From: Granulicella pectinivorans
GTDB taxonomy: Bacteria; Acidobacteriota; Terriglobia; Terriglobales; Acidobacteriaceae
Reading direction: 5' to 3'
Assembly (NCBI RefSeq): GCF_900114625.1
Contig: NZ_FOZL01000002.1
Span: 1 to 64,000, forward strand
DNA: 64,000 nucleotides
Shown here piece after piece: positions 45,092 to 54,331 of the stretch; within the stretch, counting starts at the first letter, position 1, and each line of letters opens with the position of its first letter. Made by a program: the position numbers and the translations under genes. The notes beneath the pieces are model-generated. The model worked only from the letters and a program-made list of their open reading frames with translations, did no database searches and was not told where the DNA came from.

Positions 45092-46336
45092 ATGCGCATC
45101 GCCTATCTAGACTGCTTCGCCGGTATCTCCGGCGATATGTTCCTCGGAGCTCTCCTCGAAGCCGGCGTCCCGGCGCAGATCTTTCACGATGCTACGGCAG
45201 CCATGAATCTAGGGGCATCCCTGAAGATCGAAACCGTCAACAGAAGCGGCATCTCCTCCACCAAGGTGCACGTCCTGGCAGGCGAAAGCCTCGCCGAATC
45301 CCACGCCCATCCCCACATTCCACAAGCGGAGGGTATATCTCCAGAGCTTATCCACAGCCGGATGCACAATCCGAGCCGACCCCTTTCAGAAATCAAGAAG
45401 ATGATTGATGAGAGCAACTTAGACTATGACATTAAAAGCACTACATCGATTATTTTCACCCTCCTCGCGAATTCGGAGGCCAAAATCCACAATGCACCCG
45501 TCGAGGAGATTCATTTCCATGAGGTGGGCGCAGTTGACGCCATCGTCGACATCGTCTGCGCCGCCGCCGGCATCCATCATCTCGGTATCGACGCCTGGTA
45601 CGCCTCCCCCATCAACGTAGGCGGCGGCATGGTCGACTGCGCCCACGGACGCTTCCCCGTCCCCGCCCCGGCCACCGCCGACCTCCTCCGCGGCATGCCT
45701 ACCTACTCCGCGCACATCCAGAAGGAGCTCGTCACTCCCACCGGCGCCGCCATCCTCAAAGCCCTCTCCCCCAGCTTCGGCCCCCAGCCCCCCATGCGGG
45801 TCGCGACGATCGGCTACGGTGCCGGCACACGCAATCCCGAGTCCTTCCCCAACGTCCTCCGCCTGTCCGTCGGGACATCCGACTCCCTTCCCGGACCGGA
45901 CACCGTCACCGTCCTCGAAACCGCCATCGACGACCTCTCCCCCGAGATCCTCGCCCACGTCACCGAGTTGGCCCTCGCCCAGGGCGCACTCGACGTCATG
46001 ACGACCCCCGTCCACATGAAGAAGAACCGCCTTGGCACCCTCATCACCCTCCTCGCCGCCCCGGCCGACGCCCCGGCCCTTGAGCGCCTCCTGCTCACCG
46101 AGACCAGCACGCTGGGCATCCGCATCCGACAGGACCGCCGCGTGACCCTCGACCGCACTCACAAGACGGTCCAAACCCCCTACGGTGCGATCCGCATTAA
46201 AATCGGATCTCAGGCCGGCGAAGAACGCAACGCCGCCCCCGAATTCGAAGACTGCCGCGCCGCCTCCAGCCAGTACGGCGTCCCCCTCAAGATCATCTTC
46301 CAGGCCGCGATCGCCGCCTACCAGAACAGCAAATGA
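45092..46336 (+). CDS. larC: LarC, nickel insertion protein for NPN cofactor
   Basis: LarC inserts nickel into the sulfurated pyridinium mononucleotide, the last step of NPN cofactor synthesis. The 414-residue protein begins MRIAYLDCFAGISGDMFLGALLEAGV, the family hallmark, and includes HFHEVGAVDAIVDIVCAAAG, ETAIDDLSPEILAHV and MTTPVHMKKNRLG. In Lactiplantibacillus the gene is split into larC1 and larC2 and read by a programmed frameshift; here it is one continuous frame. A His-rich stretch (SHAHPHIPQ) lies near residue 70. It overlaps larB by four bases (ATGA), so the two are co-translated. The upstream ribosome site is weak. Confidence 0.94.
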   Translation: MRIAYLDCFAGISGDMFLGALLEAGVPAQIFHDATAAMNLGASLKIETVNRSGISSTKVHVLAGESLAESHAHPHIPQAEGISPELIHSRMHNPSRPLSEIKKMIDESNLDYDIKSTTSIIFTLLANSEAKIHNAPVEEIHFHEVGAVDAIVDIVCAAAGIHHLGIDAWYASPINVGGGMVDCAHGRFPVPAPATADLLRGMPTYSAHIQKELVTPTGAAILKALSPSFGPQPPMRVATIGYGAGTRNPESFPNVLRLSVGTSDSLPGPDTVTVLETAIDDLSPEILAHVTELALAQGALDVMTTPVHMKKNRLGTLITLLAAPADAPALERLLLTETSTLGIRIRQDRRVTLDRTHKTVQTPYGAIRIKIGSQAGEERNAAPEFEDCRAASSQYGVPLKIIFQAAIAAYQNSK

Positions 46337-47094
46337 CCCCGAAGACACTCCTCGAACTCCTCGCCGAAGTCCAACGCGGTGCCCTCACCCCCGAGGACGC
46401 CTCCGCACGTCTCGCCAATCTTCCCTTCGAAGACATCGGCCACACCCGCATCGACCACCACCGCGCCCTCCGCAACGGCCTGCCCGAGGTCATCTACGCC
46501 GCCGGCAAGACGCCCCAGCAGGTCGCCGAGATCTTCACCCGCATGGCTGCCACCGGCGTCGACGTTCTCGCCACCCGAGTCTCCGAGGCCGTCGCCGAAG
46601 CCGTCCTTCCCTCGCACCCGTCCGCCACGTACCACCGTGAGGCCCGCATCCTCAGCCTCCGACAGTCCCCCGCCCCCGCCCCGGTCGGACACATCGCCGT
46701 CCTCTGCGCCGGCACCAGCGACGTCTCCGTCGCCGAGGAGGCCACCCTCACCGCCGAGGCCTTCAACGTCCGCGTCACCCGTCTCTACGACGTCGGCGTA
46801 GCCGGCCTCCACCGCCTCCTCGCCGTCCGCGACCAGCTCCTCGAGGCCCAGGCGGTTATCGTCTGCGCCGGCATGGAGGGAGCCCTCCCCTCGGTCGTCG
46901 GCGGCCTGGTCCGCGTCCCCGTCCTCGCCGTGCCCACCTCCGTCGGCTATGGAGCCTCCTTCGCCGGAGCCGCAGCTCTCCTCGGCATGCTCAACTCCTG
47001 CTCGCCCAACGTCTCCGTCGTCAACATCGATAACGGCTTCGGCGCCGCCTACAACGCAACCCTCATCGCCCGGGCCTCCAGCCGATCCACGTAG
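46333..47094 (+). CDS. larB: LarB, pyridinium biscarboxylate synthase
   Basis: LarB carboxylates nicotinic acid adenine dinucleotide and starts NPN cofactor synthesis. The 253-residue protein has an N-terminal helical part (about 1-110) with FEDIGHTRIDHHRALRNGLPEVIYAAGKTP. The C-terminal domain is PurE-like (VLCAGTSDVSVAEEA, VCAGMEGALPSVVGGLV, VPTSVGYGASFAGAAALLGMLNSC). ATG 46333 lies within the larC stop in ATGA. Its 3-prime end overlaps a converging, frameshifted gene by 46 bases. With larE at 41.6 kb the window holds a complete set of cofactor genes. Confidence 0.94.
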   Translation: MTPKTLLELLAEVQRGALTPEDASARLANLPFEDIGHTRIDHHRALRNGLPEVIYAAGKTPQQVAEIFTRMAATGVDVLATRVSEAVAEAVLPSHPSATYHREARILSLRQSPAPAPVGHIAVLCAGTSDVSVAEEATLTAEAFNVRVTRLYDVGVAGLHRLLAVRDQLLEAQAVIVCAGMEGALPSVVGGLVRVPVLAVPTSVGYGASFAGAAALLGMLNSCSPNVSVVNIDNGFGAAYNATLIARASSRST

Positions 47095-47578
47095 CGCAGG
47101 CAAAGCAGCAGCGGGATGCACCCAAACACCCCAAAGCTGCAGTCGATCATCCGCCAGTACACCGGGATCCCCCGCGCCGCCCCCGCAATCAGCGCCAGCG
47201 GCACCACCCCCGCGCACCCGATCAAACCAAACTGAAATACCCACTTGTTCCGCACCGGGTCGATCAGCGGCCCGATAAACGCCGCCGCGATCACAAGATG
47301 CGCGAACGCCAGCCAGTCCGTCCCGTATGCCAGAAACGGATACGCTCCCGCCGTCGTCTCCAGTCCCCCCTCACCCGCAGCAGCCAACCAAACAGCCCCG
47401 GAGCCCATCCCGGCACCCCGGCCCAGACTGCACCTCGAACCAGCCAACCCACCTCATGCACCAGCGGAAACGCCGTCACCCCGCTGACCACCAGCCCAAC
47501 GATAAACACCCAAAGCCAAACCCGCACCCTCCTCCGCAGTCTGCGTTCGTCGTCCACACCCACCTCCGGGATGCCCAC
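47049..47578 (-). pseudogene. Frameshifted small membrane-protein gene
   Basis: Two overlapping frames together make one membrane protein of about 175 residues. The N-terminal half (RRVRVWLWVFIVGLVVSGVTAFPL) is in one frame and the C-terminal half (YPFLAYGTDWLAFAHLVIAAAFIGPLIDPVRNKW...RMIDCSFGVFGCIPLLL) in another. A seventh G in the six-G run at 47365-47370 (minus strand) would join them as RVRGGLETTAGAYPF. The cause may be a real mutation, a base-calling error in a homopolymer, or slippage during expression. The start is probably a GTG at 47578 or a little downstream. Its 3-prime end overlaps larB. The function is unknown. Confidence 0.7.
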
Positions 47579-47677
47579 AGACTACACCTGCGCTCCGATC
47601 CAAATCTTCGTCACCAAATGTTCCCGCCGTCAAATGGGTGCCCCTGCCCTCCCGCCTGACCCTGCATCCAACCCACC

Positions 47678-48682
47678 ATGGAACGCAGAGATTTTCTCAA
47701 GACCGCCACCGCCGCCACGGTCGCCGCCGCCACCGGATCCTCCGCCTCAGCCTCCGCGCCGGTCACGCGCCCCGAGATCCCCGGCATGATCTACCGCAAC
47801 CTCGGCACCACCGGCGAGCGCGTTTCCGCCATCGGTCTCGGCGGCTTCCATATCGGCAAGCAGCCCGACCCCGCCGACTCCATCCGCCTCATCCGCACCG
47901 CCATCGACCGCGGCATCACCTTCATGGACAATTGCTGGGACTACAACGACGGCATCAGTGAGGTCCGCATGGGCCAGGCTCTCCGCGACGGCTATCGCGC
48001 GAAGGTCTTCCTCATGACCAAGATCGACGGCCGCACCAAGGTCGAGTACAACAAGCAGCTTGAGCAGTCCATGGGCCGCCTCCAGACCGACGTCATCGAC
48101 CTCGTCCAGTTCCACGAGATCATCCGCATGGAAGACCCCGACCGCATCTTCGCCGAGGACGGAGCCATCCACGCCGCCCTCGAGGCCCGTCAGGCCGGCA
48201 AGATCCGCTACATCGGCTTCACCGGCCACAAGGATCCCGCCGTCCATCTCCGCATGCTCGAGATGGCCGTCAAGCACAACGTCCACTTCGACACCGTTCA
48301 GATGCCCATCAACGTCATGGACGCCCACTTCCGCTCCTTCACCCACGAGGTCATGCCGGTCGCTCTCAAGCAGGGTATCTGCGTCCTCGCCATGAAGACC
48401 TTCGGCGACAACTTCATTCTCAAGAGCAATACCGTCCAGCCCATCGAGGCCCTCCACTACGGCCTCTCGCTCCCCGTCTCGGTCGTTATCACTGGCATCG
48501 ACAAGCCCGAGATCCTCGACCAGGCCCTCGAAGCTGCCCGCACCTTCAAGCCTCTCTCCTCCACCCAGGTCGCCAACCTGCTCGCACGCACCAAAGATGC
48601 TGCCAGCGAGGGCAAGTTCGAGCTCTTCAAGACAACGCCGCACTTCGACGGCACCGCCGCCAACCCCAAATGGCTCGGCTAG
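47678..48682 (+). CDS. Tat-exported aldo/keto reductase
   Basis: A 334-residue oxidoreductase. The N-terminus MERRDFLKTATAATVAAATG is a Tat signal, so it is probably exported or lipid-anchored with its cofactor. The barrel shows the AKR set: Asp in FMDNCWDYNDG, Tyr in WDYN, Lys in MTKIDGR and His in VQFHEI. IGFTGHKDP follows, and the C-terminal MPVALKQGICVLAMKTFGDN is the usual NADP-side region. Relatives are common in Acidobacteria; the substrate is unknown. It stands alone, with a convergent TonB receptor gene downstream. Confidence 0.88.
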   Translation: MERRDFLKTATAATVAAATGSSASASAPVTRPEIPGMIYRNLGTTGERVSAIGLGGFHIGKQPDPADSIRLIRTAIDRGITFMDNCWDYNDGISEVRMGQALRDGYRAKVFLMTKIDGRTKVEYNKQLEQSMGRLQTDVIDLVQFHEIIRMEDPDRIFAEDGAIHAALEARQAGKIRYIGFTGHKDPAVHLRMLEMAVKHNVHFDTVQMPINVMDAHFRSFTHEVMPVALKQGICVLAMKTFGDNFILKSNTVQPIEALHYGLSLPVSVVITGIDKPEILDQALEAARTFKPLSSTQVANLLARTKDAASEGKFELFKTTPHFDGTAANPKWLG

Positions 48683-48740
48683 AGCCTTGGGCCCACGGCA
48701 TAAAACTCTGAAGCCACTTCTACTCTTCTTCCAGGTGACC

Positions 48741-48756
48741 CAAGGCTTTAGCCTTG
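48741..48756. terminator. Small hairpin between converging genes
   Basis: CAAGGC-TTTA-GCCTTG, a 6-base stem with a tetraloop, lies between the aldo/keto reductase and the TonB receptor, which converge. AGTTTC follows on the plus strand. It is weak evidence for a bidirectional end. Confidence 0.4.
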
Positions 48757-48853
48757 AGTTTCACAGAACGGCAAGCAATCGGACTTTTCCCTTGGAGTAT
48801 GCCTTCCTATCGCCGCCCGCTCGCCAAATGGATCCTTCGGACCCGAAGGAAAC

Positions 48854-51079
48854 CTAACGCCCGCCCCAGTTCACCTTCACCCCACCCACCGCGACAATCC
48901 CGCTCCCCAGCGTCAGTTGTGGCGTCCGAGAAGCATCCGCCCTCTGGTTGAACAGATTCTGCACCGCCCCAAAGGCCACCAGGTTCTTCACGACTCGCCT
49001 CTCCCCGTACACATCAGCCTGAAAGAACCCACGCAGAATCAGCGTGTTGGCGCTGTCGTCAAAGATCGTCCCGCTCCGCCGCACCGCGAATGTAAAGCTT
49101 CCAAGCCGTCCGGTCGCCACCCGCAACTGAGCCGTCACAGCGTTCTGCGGAACCTCCGGCAGTTTGTTGCCCACCAGCGCCGGCTGCGCGGAGAACTTCG
49201 TCACCACCGCGTCCGCAAACTGGTATCCCACCGTTCCCGTGACCCCGCGCATCACCCGAACCATGCCACGCAACTCGACACCCTGGCTTCGCAACTGCCC
49301 TAGATTCTGCCGTTTATACGTGTTTCCTGAAACCAGTACAGCCGAAACCGGACGATTGATCTCGGTCCAGAAATAGGTCGCACTTCCGCTGAACCGGTCC
49401 CCCTCCGAGCCCACATTCGCACCCGCCTCCCATCCCGTGGCGCGCTCCGACAAGAGCCCCGTGTTGGGCTGCGTCACCTGCTGCCCTACCTGACCAGTCC
49501 GATAAAGCTCATTCATCGTCGGTGCTCGAAACGCTCTGAACCCAGCCGCCTTCAGCGAGACCAGACGATTCAACCGCCGCACCACCCCTACCCGCGGATT
49601 CGCCACCACCTCTGCCCGGTCCGTCAGCGGAGTTCCCACCCCGTTCACCTTCTGCACCGTATCCAGGTTGGCCGCATGGTCCACGCGCACCGAAGCCGCT
49701 CCCGACCATCCGCCATGCCCATACAGCAGCTCGCCAAACCCGCCCACAAACCTCTGCCGCGCCGTCGTGTCCTGGATCGATGTGACCTTGCCCGCCGTAA
49801 TCGGCGTCTCGACATCCTTCGCCCGAATATCCCGCACGTCCGCCCCGCCCACCACCGCGAACGGACCAAAATGCGCCGCCGCGTCGGTTGAAAGCCCCAT
49901 CTCCTGCACCCGCACGCGTTGCTGCCGCGTCAGCGACTCGGTCAACCGGCTCGCTGGAATCGACGAAAAGCTCTGCCGATATCCCTGCTCACTGCCAAAC
50001 GCCCGAAAACGTCCGCTCACCGTATCGTTCAGAGCCCAGTCGTCCCCGCCGACGTAGCGCCAGAGTCGCGTCGCATTGTTCGTCAAAACCGTCCCATTCC
50101 CGCGAGCTTCATTCAGACCGTTTCCCATCAGGAAAGCCCGCCCGTCGGGACCGATCCGCCGGTCGACCTCCACATGCCCGTTCTGGAAGTGCGAGTTCGC
50201 CGGAACATCCACCGGCCCGGCAATTGCCGGATCGGTCGGCGTATACCCTGCCGTCCTGAAGCCCTCCCCCGCCACCGTCCCCAGCCACAGCTTCCCTCCC
50301 CGATCCAGCCGACCGCTCACATCCGAGGTAGCCTGCCCTCCACCGCTGGCCCAAAAATCCCCCAGCGACTCCGTCGGCCGGGCCGCCACAAGATCGATCA
50401 CGCCCCCCAGCGCGCTCGATCCGTACAGATCCGAACCGCCACCCGTCGCGATGGTCACCGCCGAGATCGCCTGCGGGGCCGTCTCGTCCCAGTGAATCCA
50501 CCCACCGAACGGATCGTTCACCGGCACCCCATCCTCCAATACCAGCGTCCGCGAAACAGCCGTCGAGCCCAGCCCGCGCAGCGAGATTCCCTCGCTCGTT
50601 GGGTTCGCCACCCGCGAACCCGCCCTCCGGTAAAGCTCAAACCCAGCGTGCTGCCGCAGACTCTCATCGAGCGTCAACGCCGGAAACGACCGTAGCTCCG
50701 GCCCGCTCACCACGTCGATCGTCTCGGCATGTTCGCCAACTACCCCCGCCGATCGCGTTGCCGCTACGGTCACCGCCTCCGCCACACCGGCTGTCCGCAG
50801 CACCAGCCGCATCGTATCGCCCGAGACAACCACCGCACCCGAGTCCATCCCCGGCTCAAACGCCCGAATCCGTCCACCCGCTGCCACCGACACGGTCGCC
50901 ATCCCGGCTCCATTGGTAGAAACCGGAGGTCCCCCCGCCACCACCGAAGCCCCCGCCACCGGCAGCCCTGCCGCATCCACAACCGTCACCGATACGTGCC
51001 TGTCCTGCCCAAGAGCCATCCCGCTCACGGCGAGCATCACACCAAGTCGAAGCGATCCAAAAATCAAAGGTCTCCGCAT
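48854..51079 (-). CDS. TonB-dependent receptor, siderophore/cobalamin size
   Basis: Outer-membrane receptor of 741 residues. The Sec signal (LRLGVMLAVSGMALGQ) is followed by a short carboxypeptidase-like domain (VSVTVVDAAGLPVAGASVVAGG) and a classic plug domain (SFPALTLDESLRQHAGFELYRRAGSRVANPTSEGISLRGLGSTAVSRTLVLEDGVPVNDPFGGW). The 22-strand barrel ends in a short tail (VGGVKVNWGGR). Unlike the 1267-residue receptor at 32-36 kb it has the usual size of metal-chelate or vitamin receptors. No binding protein or permease is next to it, so the ligand is unknown. It converges on the aldo/keto reductase gene. Confidence 0.9.
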   Translation of the reverse strand: MRRPLIFGSLRLGVMLAVSGMALGQDRHVSVTVVDAAGLPVAGASVVAGGPPVSTNGAGMATVSVAAGGRIRAFEPGMDSGAVVVSGDTMRLVLRTAGVAEAVTVAATRSAGVVGEHAETIDVVSGPELRSFPALTLDESLRQHAGFELYRRAGSRVANPTSEGISLRGLGSTAVSRTLVLEDGVPVNDPFGGWIHWDETAPQAISAVTIATGGGSDLYGSSALGGVIDLVAARPTESLGDFWASGGGQATSDVSGRLDRGGKLWLGTVAGEGFRTAGYTPTDPAIAGPVDVPANSHFQNGHVEVDRRIGPDGRAFLMGNGLNEARGNGTVLTNNATRLWRYVGGDDWALNDTVSGRFRAFGSEQGYRQSFSSIPASRLTESLTRQQRVRVQEMGLSTDAAAHFGPFAVVGGADVRDIRAKDVETPITAGKVTSIQDTTARQRFVGGFGELLYGHGGWSGAASVRVDHAANLDTVQKVNGVGTPLTDRAEVVANPRVGVVRRLNRLVSLKAAGFRAFRAPTMNELYRTGQVGQQVTQPNTGLLSERATGWEAGANVGSEGDRFSGSATYFWTEINRPVSAVLVSGNTYKRQNLGQLRSQGVELRGMVRVMRGVTGTVGYQFADAVVTKFSAQPALVGNKLPEVPQNAVTAQLRVATGRLGSFTFAVRRSGTIFDDSANTLILRGFFQADVYGERRVVKNLVAFGAVQNLFNQRADASRTPQLTLGSGIVAVGGVKVNWGGR

Positions 51080-51397
51080 CTTTAGAGTCTAAGCGCTCTG
51101 CACGGTGATTGCGTCTTCGTCCGCCCCTTCGGGGTCTCCGCCAGGAGCCACTCAAAATCGAGCAAAAAACGTGTCAAGCCCCGAAATGCTTCAACCCATT
51201 CATTCCAAGCATCTTCCGCATGACCGATGAGTTTCACGCCACGCTTTACAATAAAAGCAGATGCAGAAAAGCCCGGCCAAACGCCGGGCTTTCTGATTGA
51301 GCTTCGAGGTAAAGGCAGAATCCAAGTCCAGACCTAAGTTCTTTTGATCGAAGACTTTGAGACGTTTCGGGGGGAGGGGACCCTACCCCGGAAGCAG
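51080..51397. other. Gap between TonB receptor and rpsA
   Basis: This 318-base gap contains the receptor promoter and the rpsA terminator at 51268-51292. No gene is visible. Confidence 0.5.
51268..51292 (-). terminator. rpsA terminator
   Basis: AAAGCCCGGC and GCCGGGCTTT form a 10-base stem with a 5-base loop. In the direction of rpsA it is followed by TTTTCTG, a good intrinsic terminator, about 105 bases after the stop codon. Confidence 0.8.
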
Positions 51398-53095
51398 CTA
51401 CGAGGCCACCGCCTCCAGATCGATCGACTTCTTCTCCTTGTCGAGCCCGGTCAGCCGGAAGCTCCTCATCTGCCCAGCCTGCGGAGCGTCCGACTTCTTC
51501 GTCTTCGAAGGAGCCGAGCCCTTCCACTGCGCCGACAGCATCGTCGTCAGCGCCGAAAGATCGAGCGATTGCGTCACCGTGGGCTGAATCTCTTCGACCG
51601 CCGCCGCGGCCATCGCGCACTTCACGCGGATGCCTTCGCCAAGCTCCACCAGAGCCACGCCGTCCTTGATCTCGACGATGCGGCCGGAGACGACATCGCC
51701 CACCGCATGCTCGTCGACGAACTCATCGAGTCCGGTCGGGATCAGCTGCTTCATGCTCAGCTTCATCTGCCTCCGCTCGCGGTCGATCTCGAGCACCTTG
51801 GCCTTCACCACCTGTCCAACGCGCAGAGCGTCAGAGGGATGATTCAGCCGCTTGTCCGCGACGATCTCGGAGATGTGAATCATCCCCTCCACACCCTCCT
51901 CCACCGTCACAAAAGCACCGAAGGTCGTAAAACTCGAAACCTTGCCCTCGATCGTCGAACCCGCCGGAAACTTCGCGGCAACCTCTTCCCACGGATCGCC
52001 CAGAGCCTGCTTCAGCCCAAGCGCCATCCGCTTCTCCGGAACCGAGATCCCGAGCACGATCACCGAGACCGAATCGCCGGCCTTCAGCACATCGCTGGCC
52101 TTGCGCACCTTCTTGGCCCAGCTCATCTCCGACACGTGAACCATGCCCTCGACACCAGGCTCCACTTCAACGAACCCGCCAAAGTCGGTCGCACGCGTCA
52201 CAGTTCCCTGCAGACGATCGCCAACCTTCAGGCGGTCCTCAATCCCATCCCAGGGATGCGGCAGAAGCTGCTTCATCCCCAGCCCGATCCGCTTCGAAGC
52301 CGCATCGACCTTCAGCACCTTCACCTGGATCTGATCGCCAACCGTCAGCACATCCGACGGATTCGCGACCCGCTGCCAGGAGATGTCCGAGATGTGCAGC
52401 AGTCCATCGACGCCGCCCAGTTCCACGAACGCTCCATAATCCGCAAGGCTGCGCACGGTCCCTGTGACCACATCGCCCTCATTCACCTCGCCGAAGCGGC
52501 GCTCCTTCGTGCTCTTCTCTTCGGCCTCGAGAACGGAGCGGCGGTCGACGACCACATCCTCGTCCGCCTCATCCACCTTGGTCAGCTTGACCACAACCTG
52601 CGTCCCGACCAGCTTCTCCATCTCCGCCGCATCGCGAACGCCGGAGCGCGAGGCAGGCATAAACGCCCGCACGCCCACATCAACGGTCAACCCGCCCTTC
52701 ACGACGCCCGTCACGGTGCCCGTAACCGGGGTGCCCTCTTCAAAGGCCTTGGTCAGCGACGACCAGTCCTTCGGCACTGCAACCCGCAGCAACGAGACGT
52801 CGTAGTAACCCTCTTCGTTGCGGCCCTTCGACGAGACCTGGAGCGTATCCCCCGGCTCCACTGTCTTTCCCGCCAGCGCTGCAACCGGCAGAACGCCTTC
52901 GGTCTTGTAGCCGATGTCGAGAAAAACAGACTCGTCAGTCACCTTCACAACGGTCGCGCGAATCTGCTTCCCGTCATCGCCCTCGCGGCGCTGATTGGCC
53001 TTCTCGAACTCTTTGTAGATGTCCCCGAACGACTCGTTCTCTTCCGTCGCGCCAACCGTTGCCGGCTCCAACTCTTCCATCTTTTCGTCACTCAT
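51398..53095 (-). CDS. rpsA: Ribosomal protein S1
   Basis: Ribosomal protein S1, which binds mRNA and helps it onto the 30S subunit. The 565-residue protein has six S1 domains, for example GDVVTGTVRSLADYGAFVELGGVDGLLHISDISW and GSTIEGKVSSFTTFGAFVTVEEGVEGMIHISEI, with the first two more divergent, as usual. The start at ATG 53095 (MSDEKMEELEPATVG) is chosen over an upstream frame that continues 13 codons. A TonB receptor gene follows and an exported hydrolase gene precedes it on the same strand, with only 44 bases between that stop and the rpsA start. A terminator follows. Confidence 0.96.
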   Translation of the reverse strand: MSDEKMEELEPATVGATEENESFGDIYKEFEKANQRREGDDGKQIRATVVKVTDESVFLDIGYKTEGVLPVAALAGKTVEPGDTLQVSSKGRNEEGYYDVSLLRVAVPKDWSSLTKAFEEGTPVTGTVTGVVKGGLTVDVGVRAFMPASRSGVRDAAEMEKLVGTQVVVKLTKVDEADEDVVVDRRSVLEAEEKSTKERRFGEVNEGDVVTGTVRSLADYGAFVELGGVDGLLHISDISWQRVANPSDVLTVGDQIQVKVLKVDAASKRIGLGMKQLLPHPWDGIEDRLKVGDRLQGTVTRATDFGGFVEVEPGVEGMVHVSEMSWAKKVRKASDVLKAGDSVSVIVLGISVPEKRMALGLKQALGDPWEEVAAKFPAGSTIEGKVSSFTTFGAFVTVEEGVEGMIHISEIVADKRLNHPSDALRVGQVVKAKVLEIDRERRQMKLSMKQLIPTGLDEFVDEHAVGDVVSGRIVEIKDGVALVELGEGIRVKCAMAAAAVEEIQPTVTQSLDLSALTTMLSAQWKGSAPSKTKKSDAPQAGQMRSFRLTGLDKEKKSIDLEAVAS

Positions 53096-53139
53096 CTTTA
53101 GTACAAACCTCGCGGTGCTGATTCCCGCGATCATACCAG

Positions 53140-54240
53140 TTAGGGCAGCTTTCCACCCTTCGGCTTTGGCCCGCCATGCACCCAGCCGACCAGTTCATCG
53201 AAGGCCCGGCCAATCTCATCGTTCGTAAACGCGCAGTGGCCAGCGTGGTCCACATACTGTTGCGTGAAGAGGTCCACGCTCCCTGTCTCGCTCACCCGCT
53301 CGGAGTATTCCGCCAGCGAGGTCGCCGGAATCAGCGTGTCGTACACCGTGTGGAGCGCGAGCATCGGCTTCGTCAACTTGCCCGTCGCGGTGTAGTTCCG
53401 GATCATCCACGCCCGCGCCTTGGGATCGGCCGTAAAGCGCTTCACCCCATCGTTCAGCCGGAAGTCCTCTTCCGGAGAACCCGTTCCCGTGTAGATCCAG
53501 TTGGCGTTGTCCACCGGATCGCCACCGCTCTTACGGCTAAAGTCCGAGATCTGGTAGATCACGTACTGCATCAGGTGGGCAACATCCTCGTCGCGATAGA
53601 GCGCCGTGAGCCTCTGCATGATCGCAGCCTTCGCCGGATCGGCCTTCAGGGCAGCCAGCAGCTTCGCCTTCAGCGCGTCCGACTCCACGAAGTTCACCGG
53701 CGCGGGAGCCAGATCGGGCAGGAGCCCCGGAAAGTAGTATTCGAACGCGGCTACCAGCGCGAAACGCCGTTGCGCCCACTCATTGGTCGGAAGCACAGCG
53801 CCGCACATGTTCAGGGCACCGTTGTAGGGCTCGGGATTCCGCTCGATGGTCATCATCGTCAGCGCCCCTCCCATCGACTGGCCCGAGACGTATGTCTCCT
53901 TCGGCAGACCATGATCCTTGACGAACTGCTTCCGCAGGGTTTCCGTCTCGGACAGGGCCTGCGGGATCGCCCAGCCCCACGTTGAGAAACCGCTCTGGAT
54001 GACCGCATACCCGCGATCCAGAAATGGCAACGTCGCTCCGCCCGGCTTCTGGTAGAAGTGAAAGCGCGTCGGCCCAAGCGCATAGCCGTGATAGAAGACG
54101 ACCAGTGAGTGGTTCCAGTTGGCCGGGATATCAATCCGGTACTCTGCCCCCGCGGCGACGCCCACCTCCGTCTTCACCGTTTGTGCGACAGCAGGAACAC
54201 CAGCCAGAAGCAGACCGAACGCAGCGATACGCAGAAACAC
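53140..54240 (-). CDS. Exported alpha/beta-hydrolase
   Basis: A 366-residue exported hydrolase. The Sec signal is FLRIAAFGLLLAGVPAVAQ. The fold is alpha/beta-hydrolase: HSLVVFYHGYALGP, nucleophile Ser in VSGQSMGG, Asp in TVYDTLIP and His in VDHAGHCAF. The spacing looks like an esterase or depolymerase with a large lid region between residues 150 and 270. I do not recognise the exact family. It lies directly upstream of rpsA on the same strand, and upstream of it the LarA-type gene runs the other way. Confidence 0.78.
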   Translation of the reverse strand: MFLRIAAFGLLLAGVPAVAQTVKTEVGVAAGAEYRIDIPANWNHSLVVFYHGYALGPTRFHFYQKPGGATLPFLDRGYAVIQSGFSTWGWAIPQALSETETLRKQFVKDHGLPKETYVSGQSMGGALTMMTIERNPEPYNGALNMCGAVLPTNEWAQRRFALVAAFEYYFPGLLPDLAPAPVNFVESDALKAKLLAALKADPAKAAIMQRLTALYRDEDVAHLMQYVIYQISDFSRKSGGDPVDNANWIYTGTGSPEEDFRLNDGVKRFTADPKARAWMIRNYTATGKLTKPMLALHTVYDTLIPATSLAEYSERVSETGSVDLFTQQYVDHAGHCAFTNDEIGRAFDELVGWVHGGPKPKGGKLP

Positions 54241-54331
54241 AACTCACCAACTCTCTCTCGCCGCGAAACACGGCCAACTTTGCACCCAACCTATCACACA
54301 CCCTCCTGCCGGGCGGTAAGATGGTGGTTCT

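Noticed and set aside
45348..45356. Perfect DnaA box TTATCCACA inside larC
   Set aside because: It is single and within coding sequence, with no cluster, AT-rich unwinding element or dnaA nearby. Chance is the simplest explanation.
51344..53101. Plus-strand frame of 585 codons
   Set aside because: It is the antisense of rpsA. The His/Leu/Arg-rich translation is typical of such shadows.
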